64,000 nucleotides of DNA from Paenibacillus helianthi (lineage in GTDB: Bacteria; Bacillota; Bacilli; Paenibacillales; Paenibacillaceae). The position numbers were made by a program, and so were the translations under genes. Below the pieces are notes generated by a model. It was not told the DNA's origin and ran no database searches. It worked only from the letters and a program-made list of their open reading frames with translations. The stretch is from the NCBI RefSeq assembly GCF_001909055.1, contig NZ_LVWI01000002.1, positions 124,001 through 188,000 on the forward strand. Direction: 5' to 3'. This document shows, in pieces, positions 34,586 through 44,578 of this stretch (position 1 is its first letter; each line of letters starts with the position of its first letter).

Positions 34586-36323
34586 GCTCTTCGCCTCCTG
34601 TCAGCCTGATTCTAATCACGACTTTGAGGCCGTTCAGCCCGCTTCTATCCACAAACAAGCCGCTGCCTTCCCCGTAGATCAATTGGATGCGCCGGTGGAT
34701 ATTAATCATACCGGTGATCTCATACGATTCGTTTTTTTGATCCAGCCGTTTTCGCAAAGTTTCGATTCCGTCATCGGTGATCCCGCTGCCGTTGTCCTCC
34801 ACAATAATTCTGACTTCCGTTTCCTCCTTCTCAAAAGAAACACGAAGCTCTCCCTCATCCGCCTGCTTCTCCAGGCAGTGCTCATAGGCATTCTCGATAA
34901 TGGGTTGAAGAATAAGACGAGGGACCCGGATGTTCTCCAACTCTTCGGGCAGTTCGTCAAACTGGACATGAATGCGCCTGGAGAACCTCATTTTCTGGAT
35001 CTCCGTATACATTTGTGAATGACGGGTCTCCTCTGCCAGCCGGACATTATCTTCTCCGTTTCGGGTGATAAATCTGAAATATTCGCCCAGCATATTGGAG
35101 AACGCCTCAATCCGCGTAATATCCCCTTGCTTGGCCAGCGAGTTCAGGATAAAGAAGCTGTTGTATAGAAAATGGGGATTAATTTGTGACTGAAGCTGCT
35201 TAAGTTCTGCACGCTGCATCATGAGCTTCTGTGTGTAATCCTGATCAATAAGCATTCTGAGCCTGCTGAGCATTTGATTAAAACGAAGATACAAATATCC
35301 AAATTCATCTTTGCGGGCATGGACAATCTGAATATCCAGCGAACCGCTTTCCATCTTCTTGAAGCTTCGTACCAGCACAAGCAATGGCTTTTGAACGAGC
35401 TTGTAAGTAGCATAGGAATACATAAGAACTGCCAGAAAAGATGCTGCGGCGAACAGCCAGGCCCAGAGTACAAATTTGGTTAACGGCCGTTTGACAGCCG
35501 TTTCCGGCAAGTAGGTAACTACCGCCATTCCCAGCTTGCCTGAAGAGAAGCTGTCGACATGGTATCTCATACCGTCCAGTACCCTGGTTTTCTCAAGCTT
35601 CCCTTCATGCATGGCCTGGTTATAGCTCTGAAGCATCTCCTGAGCGTTGCTTCCAGTCCCAAGCGCATAACCCGACTGCATCGAAACCAGCAGCGATCCG
35701 CTCTCAGCGTAGGCGTTGATCTGCTTCAAGGAGTCCTTCAGCTTCTCGTTATCGAGTTCAATCTGAATGATAAAGAGCGGAGGCTCCCCCATTCTGCCGC
35801 TGGACTCGGCGACGCTGAGCTCCAGGAAGTTGTTCCAGTTGATGAGCCGGCCTTCTTTTTTCAGATCAACGGACTGGAAGAAATTATATTTCCCGCTGTC
35901 CAAATCATCGATGGCATTCATAGCCGAAATCGTTTTATCAATCGTACGAATATGGACATATACATCGCTGATGTAGGCACTGCTGTTCTTTAGGGAAGTG
36001 ACCCGCTGGGTAATGTAATTCAGGCTCTCTCTCTTTTGGACATCGTCCATGAATTCCCATGTCACAGCAATCTTGTTCAGCTCGGTGTCCTGGGCAAGAT
36101 CATATTGCTGGATTTCCATCCATTCAATCTCACGGTTCAGGGCCTCCAAATAATAAGTTAATTGCGACAAAGTGGCTCTTGATAAATCCTGGCTTGCATT
36201 TTTATAGCTCCAATTGTATAGATAGAGACCCAGCAGCAGAATCGGAAGAATAATAACGAGATAAGTAACAACCATCCGGATAAAAATGGTATGGCGCATG
36301 GACTCGGCAGGGAATTTAAGCAA
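34578..36323 (-). CDS. Sensor histidine kinase, YesM-type
   Basis: A 581-aa membrane kinase. TM1 about 14-32, an extracytoplasmic sensor region (~33-280), TM2 about 283-305, and a HAMP domain. The His-kinase box SQINPHFLYNSFFILNSLA holds the phospho-accepting His, and the ATPase domain has the N-box PIIENAYEHCLEK and G1 VEDNGSGI. The order and size match YesM/LytS-type kinases that pair with AraC-type regulators. It overlaps the response regulator by 8 bp and begins 39 bp after the binding-protein gene, so the three form an operon. Confidence 0.9.
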   Translation of the reverse strand: MLKFPAESMRHTIFIRMVVTYLVIILPILLLGLYLYNWSYKNASQDLSRATLSQLTYYLEALNREIEWMEIQQYDLAQDTELNKIAVTWEFMDDVQKRESLNYITQRVTSLKNSSAYISDVYVHIRTIDKTISAMNAIDDLDSGKYNFFQSVDLKKEGRLINWNNFLELSVAESSGRMGEPPLFIIQIELDNEKLKDSLKQINAYAESGSLLVSMQSGYALGTGSNAQEMLQSYNQAMHEGKLEKTRVLDGMRYHVDSFSSGKLGMAVVTYLPETAVKRPLTKFVLWAWLFAAASFLAVLMYSYATYKLVQKPLLVLVRSFKKMESGSLDIQIVHARKDEFGYLYLRFNQMLSRLRMLIDQDYTQKLMMQRAELKQLQSQINPHFLYNSFFILNSLAKQGDITRIEAFSNMLGEYFRFITRNGEDNVRLAEETRHSQMYTEIQKMRFSRRIHVQFDELPEELENIRVPRLILQPIIENAYEHCLEKQADEGELRVSFEKEETEVRIIVEDNGSGITDDGIETLRKRLDQKNESYEITGMINIHRRIQLIYGEGSGLFVDRSGLNGLKVVIRIRLTGGEELV

Positions 36324-36362
36324 GCCATCCGCCTCCGTTGCCTTCCGGGTTCAGGTTCCTGT

Positions 36363-38060
36363 TCATTTTCCAGCCCCGCCTTTCTCCGCATACCACTGAT
36401 TGACCTCAGCCGTTATTTGTTCACCGCCGAGCTTGTTCCACTGTGCGGCGAATTCATCAAATTGGCCGATCGGTCGTCCCTGAATGATATCCAGAAAAGC
36501 ATTGATCTGGAGGTTGTATAAAATATTCTGCTTCTCGATCATCGTTTCCGTAGGGGCTCCGACAAAGCTCTCGTACAGAAGCTGATTATTTTTCTCATAC
36601 TGGTCAAGGATGGAGAATGCCCCCGAAGCTCCATAAGTCAAATTCCATCCCCAGCCCGTCTCGCTTTCCTTGCCGCCGGCTTCGTAGGCGGCGATTCTTT
36701 TCTGAATCGTCTTCGCTTCATCCTTGAGCACGGCGGCATTCCCGGTGAGCCGGAATTCTTCAAGCTGGCGGAAGGCCTCGAGATTCTTCAAGACCGGATA
36801 TGGAGTCACGGGCGACAGCTTCCATACCGCCTGAGGGGCATTATAGTACGTCTCATAATCACCGGTCACTCCCCAGTTTTTTTCGAGATGCAGGTTGAAC
36901 AGCTTGACGAGTGCTTCAGGATGCTCATACCCCTTGCGGACAGCCAGAAATTGGTTGGTGCTGAACGGAAGCGGAACTTTAGGAGCTGATCCAGACCCGG
37001 AAACAAGCGGAAAAGCTTTCCACTCCGCCTGCCAATTGTGTTCACGACTGGTTTGAACCAGAAACGAACTCCACTGCTCTCCGTACAGCATGCCGATTTG
37101 TTCATTCTCAATCTGTTTACTGGCCTTCACACCGTCTTTGAAACCAAACTCTCTGTCCAGCTGTCCCGTGCGGTACATCTCCTGGAGTTCCTGTAAGGCG
37201 GTCTTAACCTCCGGCTGAATCCCTCCATAGACAAGCTTTCCACTCTTGTCCTTGATCCAAATACCGGGATAGGCGTTATACCCTGCCATAAACCCGGTAA
37301 GCCCCATTACCGGGTCCCACAAATATTTGGTTAAAGCGAGGCCGTACGTGTCCCTCCGACCGTTCCCGTCAGGATCCCTCTCTGTAAACGCTTTCGATAT
37401 TGCCAAAACATCATCCATCGATTGCGGCGGCTTTAGCCCTAGAAGGTCCAGCCAGTCCGTGCGAATCCATATAAACATGGCCCCTTCAATAGACGAAGTG
37501 GTCTCCGGTATCGCCATCAGCCTGCCGTTAATAGTTGCGGTGTCGAATGGGCCGCTGCCCTCCTGGCTCAGCACTTTTCGGGTCAGCGGAGTTGCATAAT
37601 CGTTGTAGACCTGGGTAAGATCCTGAATCAATCCCGCATTGCTGAGCACTCTGAGCTGTGAAGCGTTCACCCGGACAATATCCGGGATATCGCCGGAGGC
37701 CAGGGAAGCGCCGAGCTTTCGGGAATAGATGGAGCTCCAGGCGGTCCAGTCATACTTAATCCGGATACCCAGCACATCTTCGTAAAGCTGTGTCCAGCGG
37801 TTATCCTCCAGCGTCTCCCCCGGCAGTTGACTCAGCATTTCTTCAAGCGCATCGTTATTTTCACGCACGAAAGAAAGCTGAATGGGCTGCTCGTATTTGC
37901 TTAGTCCAGGCTCCTGGTACAAAGACGATTTCTCCTCTATTCCATCTGAGACTGGATGCTCGGAAGGAAGGTTACCGCTTCCCTCGCAAGCGGTCAACAG
38001 TTGAACGGCGATACATGCTGTGACAGTCCAATGGACTCGGTTCATGATTGTTTTCGGCAC
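36363..38060 (-). CDS. Extracellular solute-binding lipoprotein linked to a YesMN pair
   Basis: The start is uncertain: GTG 38060 is chosen because AGTGAGG lies 9 bases before it; ATG 38045 is an alternative without a good RBS. The 565-aa product starts with a signal peptide and lipobox QLLTAC (Cys25). The body is a large binding protein with WTAWSSIYSRKLGASLASGD, TYGLALTKYLWDPVMG and FPLVSGSGSAP. It precedes the kinase and regulator genes by 39 bp, and there is no permease in this transcription unit. It may act as the sugar-binding part of a signalling unit, or serve the permeases next door. Confidence 0.82.
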   Translation of the reverse strand: MPKTIMNRVHWTVTACIAVQLLTACEGSGNLPSEHPVSDGIEEKSSLYQEPGLSKYEQPIQLSFVRENNDALEEMLSQLPGETLEDNRWTQLYEDVLGIRIKYDWTAWSSIYSRKLGASLASGDIPDIVRVNASQLRVLSNAGLIQDLTQVYNDYATPLTRKVLSQEGSGPFDTATINGRLMAIPETTSSIEGAMFIWIRTDWLDLLGLKPPQSMDDVLAISKAFTERDPDGNGRRDTYGLALTKYLWDPVMGLTGFMAGYNAYPGIWIKDKSGKLVYGGIQPEVKTALQELQEMYRTGQLDREFGFKDGVKASKQIENEQIGMLYGEQWSSFLVQTSREHNWQAEWKAFPLVSGSGSAPKVPLPFSTNQFLAVRKGYEHPEALVKLFNLHLEKNWGVTGDYETYYNAPQAVWKLSPVTPYPVLKNLEAFRQLEEFRLTGNAAVLKDEAKTIQKRIAAYEAGGKESETGWGWNLTYGASGAFSILDQYEKNNQLLYESFVGAPTETMIEKQNILYNLQINAFLDIIQGRPIGQFDEFAAQWNKLGGEQITAEVNQWYAEKGGAGK

Positions 38061-38203
38061 CAGTTGCACCCTCACTTTGCAAGAATATAAATCTACCGGA
38101 ATATTATATTATCCAAGCAAGTCGAAGGGAAATGTAAGGTGCATTTCTTGATTAGCTTACCTGTTCTTTACCACTTTTTCACTATCGCCGGTTTGAAGCC
38201 TAT

Positions 38204-39499
38204 CTAGAACCCTGTGACCGCCTGGAATGCGGGTTTGGCCTGGAGCTGCTTGTCGAACAGCAACGGAGCCTCGGTGCGCACGACGGGAAATGTACTCAGC
38301 CAGGTATGGTCGTCCGAGATCCCCCAGAACATGACCCCGCTTAGCAGCTCCTTGCGGGTTCTTAGCGCGTCGAACAATTCTCCGTACCGTTCCGCCTGCT
38401 GCTGCAGAATATCCCCGGGAACATCCGCGCCTACATCGCTTAGGTCTTTATAGACATACAGACTCATATCCAGCTCGGTAATCTGGTTATCGAGCCCCAA
38501 ATCGTGGAACTTTTGCATGGATTCTATAATACTCTGGGTGGAAGGGTACTCCAGATTAATATGGGTCTGGTGCCCGACCCCGTCGATCGGTACACCCTTC
38601 TCCAGCATTACCTTCACCAGATCGTACAATCTGTCCCGTTTAACCGGATTGTCTGTTCCGTAATCATTGATATACAGCTTGATGTCCGGTCCTCCAGCCT
38701 TGCGGGCAGCCCGGAAAGCCGTCTCGATAAAGCCGGTACCGGTAATCTTGTACCAGTTGCTGGCCCGCATTCCTTCCGGGTCTCCCGGCTCAATCACTTC
38801 ATTCACGACGTCCCAGGAGGAAATGTCATGCTTGTATCGTCCGACAACGGTGCTGATATAGGTGTCGAGCCGCTGAAGCAGCAGCTTCTTGTTCGTTTCG
38901 CGTTTCTTCGCGTCGGTCTCATCGGCCATAGCTTGGCCTGCTTCATCCCTGAAGAACCACTCCGGCGTCTGACTGTGCCAGACCAAGGTATGGAAACGCA
39001 GCCCCATGCCGTTCGCCTTGGCGAAGGCAACGATCCTGTCGGCCCGTTCCCAGGTGAAGCTGCCTTCTGCTGGCTCAATCGCATCCGGCTTCATTGCATT
39101 TTCGGCAACAATCCAATTGACCTGCTGCTTCAGCAGCTCCGCTGTCCGTCCTTCCGTCTGTTCAGGTTCAATTGCTGCTCCCATGCGGAAGTAATCAGCA
39201 TAGACTGCAGACAGCGACAGAAGACCCGTCTGAACCGGAGGTTCAGACGAATCTTCTGCGGATACGGCTCCAACCGTCTGCTTCGCTTCACCGGAGGGCT
39301 GCTCCGATACAGCTTCCGGCAACGTAGCCGGCTCCGGGGTTAGGGAGAATGCTTGATCTCCCGGCGGTCCCGGCACAAGAGAAGCCGGAGTGTTGCCTTC
39401 CGCCGGGACGGGCGGGCGGGCCGGCAACAGGAACGCTGCGGCAAGTACAAGAATTAGGGCGAGCATGGCGAGAAGCCCGCGCCTGCGGTTACTATTCAT
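38204..39499 (-). CDS. GH10 endo-1,4-beta-xylanase
   Basis: A 431-aa protein. Residues 1-33 are a signal or membrane anchor (RRRGLLAMLALILVLAAAFL), residues ~34-92 a Pro/Ser/Glu-rich linker, and ~95-430 the GH10 barrel. Acid/base Glu234 is in WDVVNEV and nucleophile Glu342 in ITELDMS; HTLVWHSQTPEW and VGHQTHI are further GH10 marks. It cleaves xylan internally. It is the last gene of the ten-gene ABC run, 16 bp behind a permease, with RBS AAAAGGAGG 9 bases before ATG. A surface-held form is suggested by the linker. Confidence 0.93.
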   Translation of the reverse strand: MNSNRRRGLLAMLALILVLAAAFLLPARPPVPAEGNTPASLVPGPPGDQAFSLTPEPATLPEAVSEQPSGEAKQTVGAVSAEDSSEPPVQTGLLSLSAVYADYFRMGAAIEPEQTEGRTAELLKQQVNWIVAENAMKPDAIEPAEGSFTWERADRIVAFAKANGMGLRFHTLVWHSQTPEWFFRDEAGQAMADETDAKKRETNKKLLLQRLDTYISTVVGRYKHDISSWDVVNEVIEPGDPEGMRASNWYKITGTGFIETAFRAARKAGGPDIKLYINDYGTDNPVKRDRLYDLVKVMLEKGVPIDGVGHQTHINLEYPSTQSIIESMQKFHDLGLDNQITELDMSLYVYKDLSDVGADVPGDILQQQAERYGELFDALRTRKELLSGVMFWGISDDHTWLSTFPVVRTEAPLLFDKQLQAKPAFQAVTGF

Positions 39500-39515
39500 A
39501 GCTTATGCCCTCCTT

Positions 39516-40463
39516 TTAGCCGACAATGCCGGTGCGCTCTATACTTTCAACAAAGTAGCGCTGCACGAACAGGTAAATGATAATCAGCGGCAGAATCGCA
39601 AGCAGTATCCCTGTATCCTGGACCATGCTCAAGTAGAACGGATCGGCCTTGGAATTGGCTCCGTCCTCCAGCATAATCGCCAGATTATAAGGCAATGAGC
39701 CTAGTTGGGTTGCCATCACCTTGCTTGAAGTCAGATAGGTTGTCGTGAAGAAGCTGTCGTTCCACTGCCATACAAACGAAAAGAGCAGTACCGTGACAAT
39801 GGAAGGTATGGCATTGGGCAGCATAATTCTGTAGAAGGTTTTGCCCACGCCTGCTCCGTCGATATAAGCCGCTTCCTCGACCTCTTTCGGGATTCCCCTG
39901 AAAAATTGCCTGAAAATAAAGATGTACAGCCCTGCCTTCAGCGAGTTGGCAGTGGCTGACGTTAAGATAAACGGCCAGTACGTGTTCAGCAAATTGACCG
40001 TCTTGCCGGTCAGAAGCGGAACCAGTCCAAGCAGGCTGAAATCTTTTAAATTCAGGTAGACTGGAATCAGAATCGTGATGGGCGGTACTAGAATGGTAAG
40101 AATAACCCCAGCGAACAGAACCGACCTTCCCTTGAACTTGAGCCGGGCAAACCCGTATCCCGCAAGCGCGCAGGAAATGGCTGTCAGCAGCGTGGTCAGC
40201 GTTGAAAGGGTAAACGTATTGAGCAACGCTTGCCAGTAATCCATGATATCGATCGCTTTGATAAAGTTATCGAGCGTGTAATGCTCGGGAAGCCAGATGA
40301 CGATCGGCGAATACAGATCGCCTTTATCTTTGATGGCCGTGGATATCTTCTGGAGAATCGGGTAGAGGATAACGAACGACAAGCCCGCAAGGAGGGTCAG
40401 CCGCACTAAGGACCAGATCCATTTCTTCCAGCGTTCCAGCGACAGCAGCCGGGTCGCAAACAT
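39516..40463 (-). CDS. Sugar ABC transporter permease (MalG/CUT1 type), second set
   Basis: The ATG at 40463 follows the RBS AGGGGG by 9 bases; upstream ATG 40487 lacks one. The 315-aa protein has about six membrane helices and the EAA loop EEAAYIDGAGVGKTFYRIMLP for docking of the ATPase. It pairs with the preceding permease (40480-41385), overlapping or touching it. Together they form one CUT1 import channel, with GH10 immediately after. Confidence 0.87.
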   Translation of the reverse strand: MFATRLLSLERWKKWIWSLVRLTLLAGLSFVILYPILQKISTAIKDKGDLYSPIVIWLPEHYTLDNFIKAIDIMDYWQALLNTFTLSTLTTLLTAISCALAGYGFARLKFKGRSVLFAGVILTILVPPITILIPVYLNLKDFSLLGLVPLLTGKTVNLLNTYWPFILTSATANSLKAGLYIFIFRQFFRGIPKEVEEAAYIDGAGVGKTFYRIMLPNAIPSIVTVLLFSFVWQWNDSFFTTTYLTSSKVMATQLGSLPYNLAIMLEDGANSKADPFYLSMVQDTGILLAILPLIIIYLFVQRYFVESIERTGIVG

Positions 40464-40479
40464 TAGGCCCATCCCCCTT

Positions 40480-41385
40480 TTAATCATAGTAGAAGACCTT
40501 TCTGGAAATCAGGAAGCTGCTGATGACCAGAATCAGCGTCACGGCAGCAAAATATAGCCAGGCCATCGCGGAGCTAAGACCGAAATTGAACTGGGTGAAG
40601 CCCGTTTCCCGAATCAGATCCGTCATTTTGTTATTCGAAAAGGAATCGATAATGGTGTAGATGACATTCACCAGAATGAGCGGGCTGACCATGGGAAAGG
40701 TTATTTTCCAAAAAGCCTCATACCCGGTCGCCCCCTCCATCTTGGAGGCTTCATACAGCTGCGGTGAGATGGTCTGGATACCGGCCAGGAAAATCAGGAT
40801 TTGCACACCGGACTGGCTGACAATGTCGTAAATGCGACTTACCGCGTTGCTCAAATAGTCGACAACCCATTCGCTCAGCCCCGCGTCCAGCATCAGGCTT
40901 TCCAACTGAAAGGTGCCCATTCCGTGGATGGCTCCAGCCCCGGCATTCTGTTCGTTGACGGCTTGAATTAGGCTGGTACTCTCCAGGTTCAGAATCACGC
41001 CGGAAGCCAGGATAACCGGCAGAAAGAAAATGGATCTGGCCAGTGATCTCCCGATAAACTTCTGATTCAGCAGCACTGCCAGAAACAGACTGAAGATCAC
41101 AATGAGAGGCACATTGATGATCATGTTCAGAATCGAATCCGCCAGGGAGCGGTTGAACTCGGTATTCACCGTCAAAGCTTCCAAATAATTTTTAAAGCCG
41201 CTGAAATGAACAATCAAGCCGTCGGAATTGGCCTGCACCGAGCTTAGGCTGTAGCGCAGGGAAGATAAAAGCGGAATCAGGAAGAAGAAAATGAATCCGA
41301 GCAGCCAGGGCAGCACATAGAAAAAGCCCAATAGCGCTTTTTGTTCGTTGTAGGTTCTGCGATTCAGTCTCAGTATGGATTTCAA
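40480..41385 (-). CDS. Sugar ABC transporter permease (MalF/CUT1 type), second set
   Basis: A 301-aa protein of about six membrane helices, beginning MKSILRLNRRTYNEQKALLG. The EAA-type loop YEASKMEGATGYEAFWKITFP is present. It overlaps the DUF5696-like gene by 4 bp (ATGA), and ends just before the MalG-type partner. No ATPase gene is in the run. Confidence 0.87.
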   Translation of the reverse strand: MKSILRLNRRTYNEQKALLGFFYVLPWLLGFIFFFLIPLLSSLRYSLSSVQANSDGLIVHFSGFKNYLEALTVNTEFNRSLADSILNMIINVPLIVIFSLFLAVLLNQKFIGRSLARSIFFLPVILASGVILNLESTSLIQAVNEQNAGAGAIHGMGTFQLESLMLDAGLSEWVVDYLSNAVSRIYDIVSQSGVQILIFLAGIQTISPQLYEASKMEGATGYEAFWKITFPMVSPLILVNVIYTIIDSFSNNKMTDLIRETGFTQFNFGLSSAMAWLYFAAVTLILVISSFLISRKVFYYD

Positions 41386-43937
41386 AATTGCTCACCACCC
41401 GTAATATAGCTTTCGGCCTCAATCGTCCGGCCTTCGGCAAGCACTGCGGTACGATTATAATTAACAACAACATATACGCCGTTTTCGTAGGTGCTTTTAT
41501 AAACGCCGTCTGCCAGCTTCTCGTGTCCGGTCAGCCTCTGATTCTGAACGTTCTTCAAAACCCCGTTCACTTCCAGGTACATTTCGGCGGCCTGGTTGAT
41601 CCATTGTTCATAGTTGACCGCATACAGGTCATCGAATTCCGTGTCCTTCACCTTGTGGTTCTGCTCATAAATCCATTCATAATAGACGCCGGAGCCATAT
41701 TCCAGGCTCTTCAGGATATATTGCTTCGAGTTGGTATATGTGGACAGATTGTAAGGCTTGCCCGTGTAGTTCACATATCCCCGGACGACCATTGGATAGA
41801 ACGGAATTTCCTCATCCTCCAGCTTGAACCGGCTGCTGGACATCGGCGCATCCGTGATGTCGGACAAGTAAGGAAGCGCATAGGCATTTCCTCCGTCGGC
41901 CATAATGTGCAAGGACTGCTTGGAGATCCGGTCCAGGGACTGAATGGATATTTGCTCGGACTCCCCCCGGTCGATTTCGTGATCTCTGCGGAAATCGCTA
42001 TTCAATTCATCGGCCATATCCCTTAATACGATGCCACCGGTATCAAACGGTTTCATTCCCTTCAGCGTGGCATCCACATAACCGCCGACCCTATCTGGTG
42101 AGATAATGTAGGAAGGGGTGCGGGTACGGTCCCGCCTGTTCAGTGCCATATTGTAAGGATATACGGCTGCCGGGATTTCACTAAGCATTCTGGAAGCTTT
42201 CTGGTTAATCTTGAAGCCCGAGGTCTGGCCTGCCTTCAGGAGCGCAACATCAGGGAATAGCTGAACCCCTTGTTCCCTGGCGAATGCCGCCAGGCGGTTT
42301 AGACCCTTGCTGCCGCCGAGCGCCTTGTCAACAGACAGCTGATCGGGCACTTTATGATCCAGTCCCCGATTGAACCAGCCTGCATATTTAAGCATGATAT
42401 TTTCAATGCCGCGCTGCTTCATCTGCTCCAGCACAGACTGGGCATCCTCAAATGTGGTCAGCGGCTCCAGCGATTGATAAGGGATGCCGAGCACATGCTT
42501 CGTCTTGGTAATGCCGCCCACCAGTTCAAGGTAAAAGGGCGTGTTCACCAGAGCTTCCGCCGTTTGCGCTTTGGGCAGTCCGCCATGGTCTGTCAGATAA
42601 TTCTGGTAATAACGTGCCATGCCCTGGTAGGATGCATCCGCACCGCTTAAGAACGCATAGCGGATTACATAATCCGTCTTGGGCATTTCCTGCTGAAATC
42701 TCGGCAATGTGCGGTTCTGGTCTGACGCGGTCAAGGTGACATCTCCCTTGGCAATTAGCGTAAAGCTCGGATACACATAGTTATAGCTGTTCACTCTTCC
42801 GCTGGTATCGGCATTAATGGTGGCAAACGGCGCTCCCTGTTCAATAATGCCCAGCAACGCGCCTTCCTTCCGGATCAGGCCGAACACCGGCAGCTTGACT
42901 TCCTGCTGCTGCGCGTAGGCGTCCGTTGTTTCCGTTGCTCCATCCTTCCCGTAAACGGCCTGCTTGTAGGCTGGATATTTGGTTTTGCCATTGTTGAAAT
43001 GAATCAGCGCCCCGGAGCCATCCGGTACAAACAGTGAACCTTGTTCATTACGGCCGCCCGCTCCAAAGAAGCTCAGGACCGAGATATCATTGACCGGATA
43101 ATCCGCGGGATAGCGGATATCCGCCGTCGGAACCTTCACCACCAGTTGATCCCCGTCAAGCGAATATTCAATCGACAGCTGGAAGATACGGGGCACCGGC
43201 TTGGTTTGGCTCAAGTGGTTCTCGGCAATATCCTGCTGCAAATCTTCCTCCGTATACCCCGCTTTTTCAAAGCCCTTCAGTGTCCGGTCCAATTGAAGCC
43301 CCTTCAGCGCTTCATCGTTGCGGGTATACACGCCTTTCTCCTCATCGAGAGTGTAGGCGATTTTCATGGTACGCAGCCCGGTTTTATCCATCTTGCTCAT
43401 GATCTTCTCCTCGAACCGCGCCTTGCTCATCTTCATCGGCAGATCTTCGGCCGTTTTGGCGGTAGTTCCGAACTGGTAGAAGACCTTGACGCCTTCTGGC
43501 GTCTGTTCCATTTTCATTTGCTTATTGGCAACGCTGTCCGTATACGAATTGACAGAGCTGACCTGTCCCAGATAGTTATAAAAATCCAGCTTGATCTGCG
43601 CGGACAACAGGTCTTTATTGTCTCCGCTTGCCAATGCATCTGCTTCCCGTTTGAGCGGATTGCTGTACCAGACCGTTCCGTCCGATTGCTTCTTGACGGC
43701 TATGCCGCCCGTGGCTTCATCCATAAACAGCCGGAGGTGCTCATTCTCCAGAACACCTTTCATGCCGTCCACACGCGTATCGTCAAAGGCGGATTTCAGA
43801 CGGTCCCCTTTATCAAAGGACACTTCAAGATCCGGTTCATGCCCGCTCGTCTGGCTGCTTGAACCGGACGATGTACAACCTGCCAGCATACTCATGCTTA
43901 AGAGAATCGAGAGCAGTATGATTAACGGCTTCCTCAT
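41382..43937 (-). CDS. DUF5696-like lipoprotein, putative surface glycan-active protein
   Basis: An 851-aa lipoprotein with lipobox SMLAGC (Cys21). After the anchor a beta-rich region (about 40-420; LRLFMDEATGGIAVKKQSDG, FVPDGSGALIHFNNGK) resembles the N-terminal sandwich of some glycosidases. A TIM-barrel-like half (~430-800) follows: ENIMLKYAGWFNRGLDH, FPDVALLKAG, IVLRDMADELNSDF, HIMADGGNAYALPY. It fits what I recall as DUF5696, common beside ABC importers in Paenibacillus; the name is from memory. The conserved Asp/Glu at strand ends suggest hydrolase activity, unproven. RBS GGAGGAGG. Confidence 0.72.
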   Translation of the reverse strand: MRKPLIILLSILLSMSMLAGCTSSGSSSQTSGHEPDLEVSFDKGDRLKSAFDDTRVDGMKGVLENEHLRLFMDEATGGIAVKKQSDGTVWYSNPLKREADALASGDNKDLLSAQIKLDFYNYLGQVSSVNSYTDSVANKQMKMEQTPEGVKVFYQFGTTAKTAEDLPMKMSKARFEEKIMSKMDKTGLRTMKIAYTLDEEKGVYTRNDEALKGLQLDRTLKGFEKAGYTEEDLQQDIAENHLSQTKPVPRIFQLSIEYSLDGDQLVVKVPTADIRYPADYPVNDISVLSFFGAGGRNEQGSLFVPDGSGALIHFNNGKTKYPAYKQAVYGKDGATETTDAYAQQQEVKLPVFGLIRKEGALLGIIEQGAPFATINADTSGRVNSYNYVYPSFTLIAKGDVTLTASDQNRTLPRFQQEMPKTDYVIRYAFLSGADASYQGMARYYQNYLTDHGGLPKAQTAEALVNTPFYLELVGGITKTKHVLGIPYQSLEPLTTFEDAQSVLEQMKQRGIENIMLKYAGWFNRGLDHKVPDQLSVDKALGGSKGLNRLAAFAREQGVQLFPDVALLKAGQTSGFKINQKASRMLSEIPAAVYPYNMALNRRDRTRTPSYIISPDRVGGYVDATLKGMKPFDTGGIVLRDMADELNSDFRRDHEIDRGESEQISIQSLDRISKQSLHIMADGGNAYALPYLSDITDAPMSSSRFKLEDEEIPFYPMVVRGYVNYTGKPYNLSTYTNSKQYILKSLEYGSGVYYEWIYEQNHKVKDTEFDDLYAVNYEQWINQAAEMYLEVNGVLKNVQNQRLTGHEKLADGVYKSTYENGVYVVVNYNRTAVLAEGRTIEAESYITGGEQF

Positions 43938-43951
43938 TCCCGGTCCTCCTC

Positions 43952-44578
43952 CTATCCTCTCAAGACAATTTCTTGGGTTATGGTTGAGATAAATTCAACA
44001 ATCTGCTGAATCAGACTGAAAAAAAGCAAGGCCAGGAAGGCCATAAAAGCCATAGCCACTACTGTTAACAGAATCGTTCCGATCGTCTTGGACGGAGAAA
44101 ACTGATGAACCGTCATAATTCCGACAAACAGCAGCAGGCCCGACCATATCACGGCAAAGTTTTTGAAAAAATAATAAAAAGAGCTTTCCTGCGCAGTAAT
44201 GATATTGCTGACCCAAATCCACGGAAAGTTGATAAGCACGATCGGAATCAGGGCAAAGCAAGTGGTGATAAAAATTTCCACGAACTTCCCTTCCCCGTCC
44301 ATCAGCGTGGTCAGCGACCAGTTCGCCACACACCAGAAGAGAACGGGAACCAGCACATAGGCTGTTTCCAGCAGGCTGTTCAGATCCTTGGGATTGTTCA
44401 GATTCACCAGAAATCCGCTGTACTGGCTGCCCAGTATATTGGTCAAAATAAGCATAAACAATATACCGAAGGACAGGATCAGGCTCTTTTTTTGACTGCA
44501 TTCATATTTGAGATCCCAGTATCCGTTGAACGGATGAACAATGACATACAGCGGAGTGTGCAACGCTTCTCTGTTCAA
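43952..44578 (-). CDS. Yip1-domain membrane protein
   Basis: I choose a TTG at 44578, which overlaps the NHL gene's stop as TTGA with AAGAAGG 10 bases before it. It gives 208 aa starting MNREALHTPLYVIVHPFNGY; an in-frame ATG at 44635 gives 227 aa but has no RBS. The protein has five or so membrane helices and the Yip1 N-terminal HPFNGYWDLKYE. Yip1-like proteins have no agreed bacterial role. Its place between the NHL and DUF5696-like genes of an ABC import operon recurs, as I recall, in Paenibacillus. Confidence 0.7.
   Translation of the reverse strand: MNREALHTPLYVIVHPFNGYWDLKYECSQKKSLILSFGILFMLILTNILGSQYSGFLVNLNNPKDLNSLLETAYVLVPVLFWCVANWSLTTLMDGEGKFVEIFITTCFALIPIVLINFPWIWVSNIITAQESSFYYFFKNFAVIWSGLLLFVGIMTVHQFSPSKTIGTILLTVVAMAFMAFLALLFFSLIQQIVEFISTITQEIVLRG

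Noticed and set aside
43041-43862. A 273-codon plus-strand frame opposite the DUF5696-like gene
   Set aside because: Antisense shadow with no RBS or known domain.
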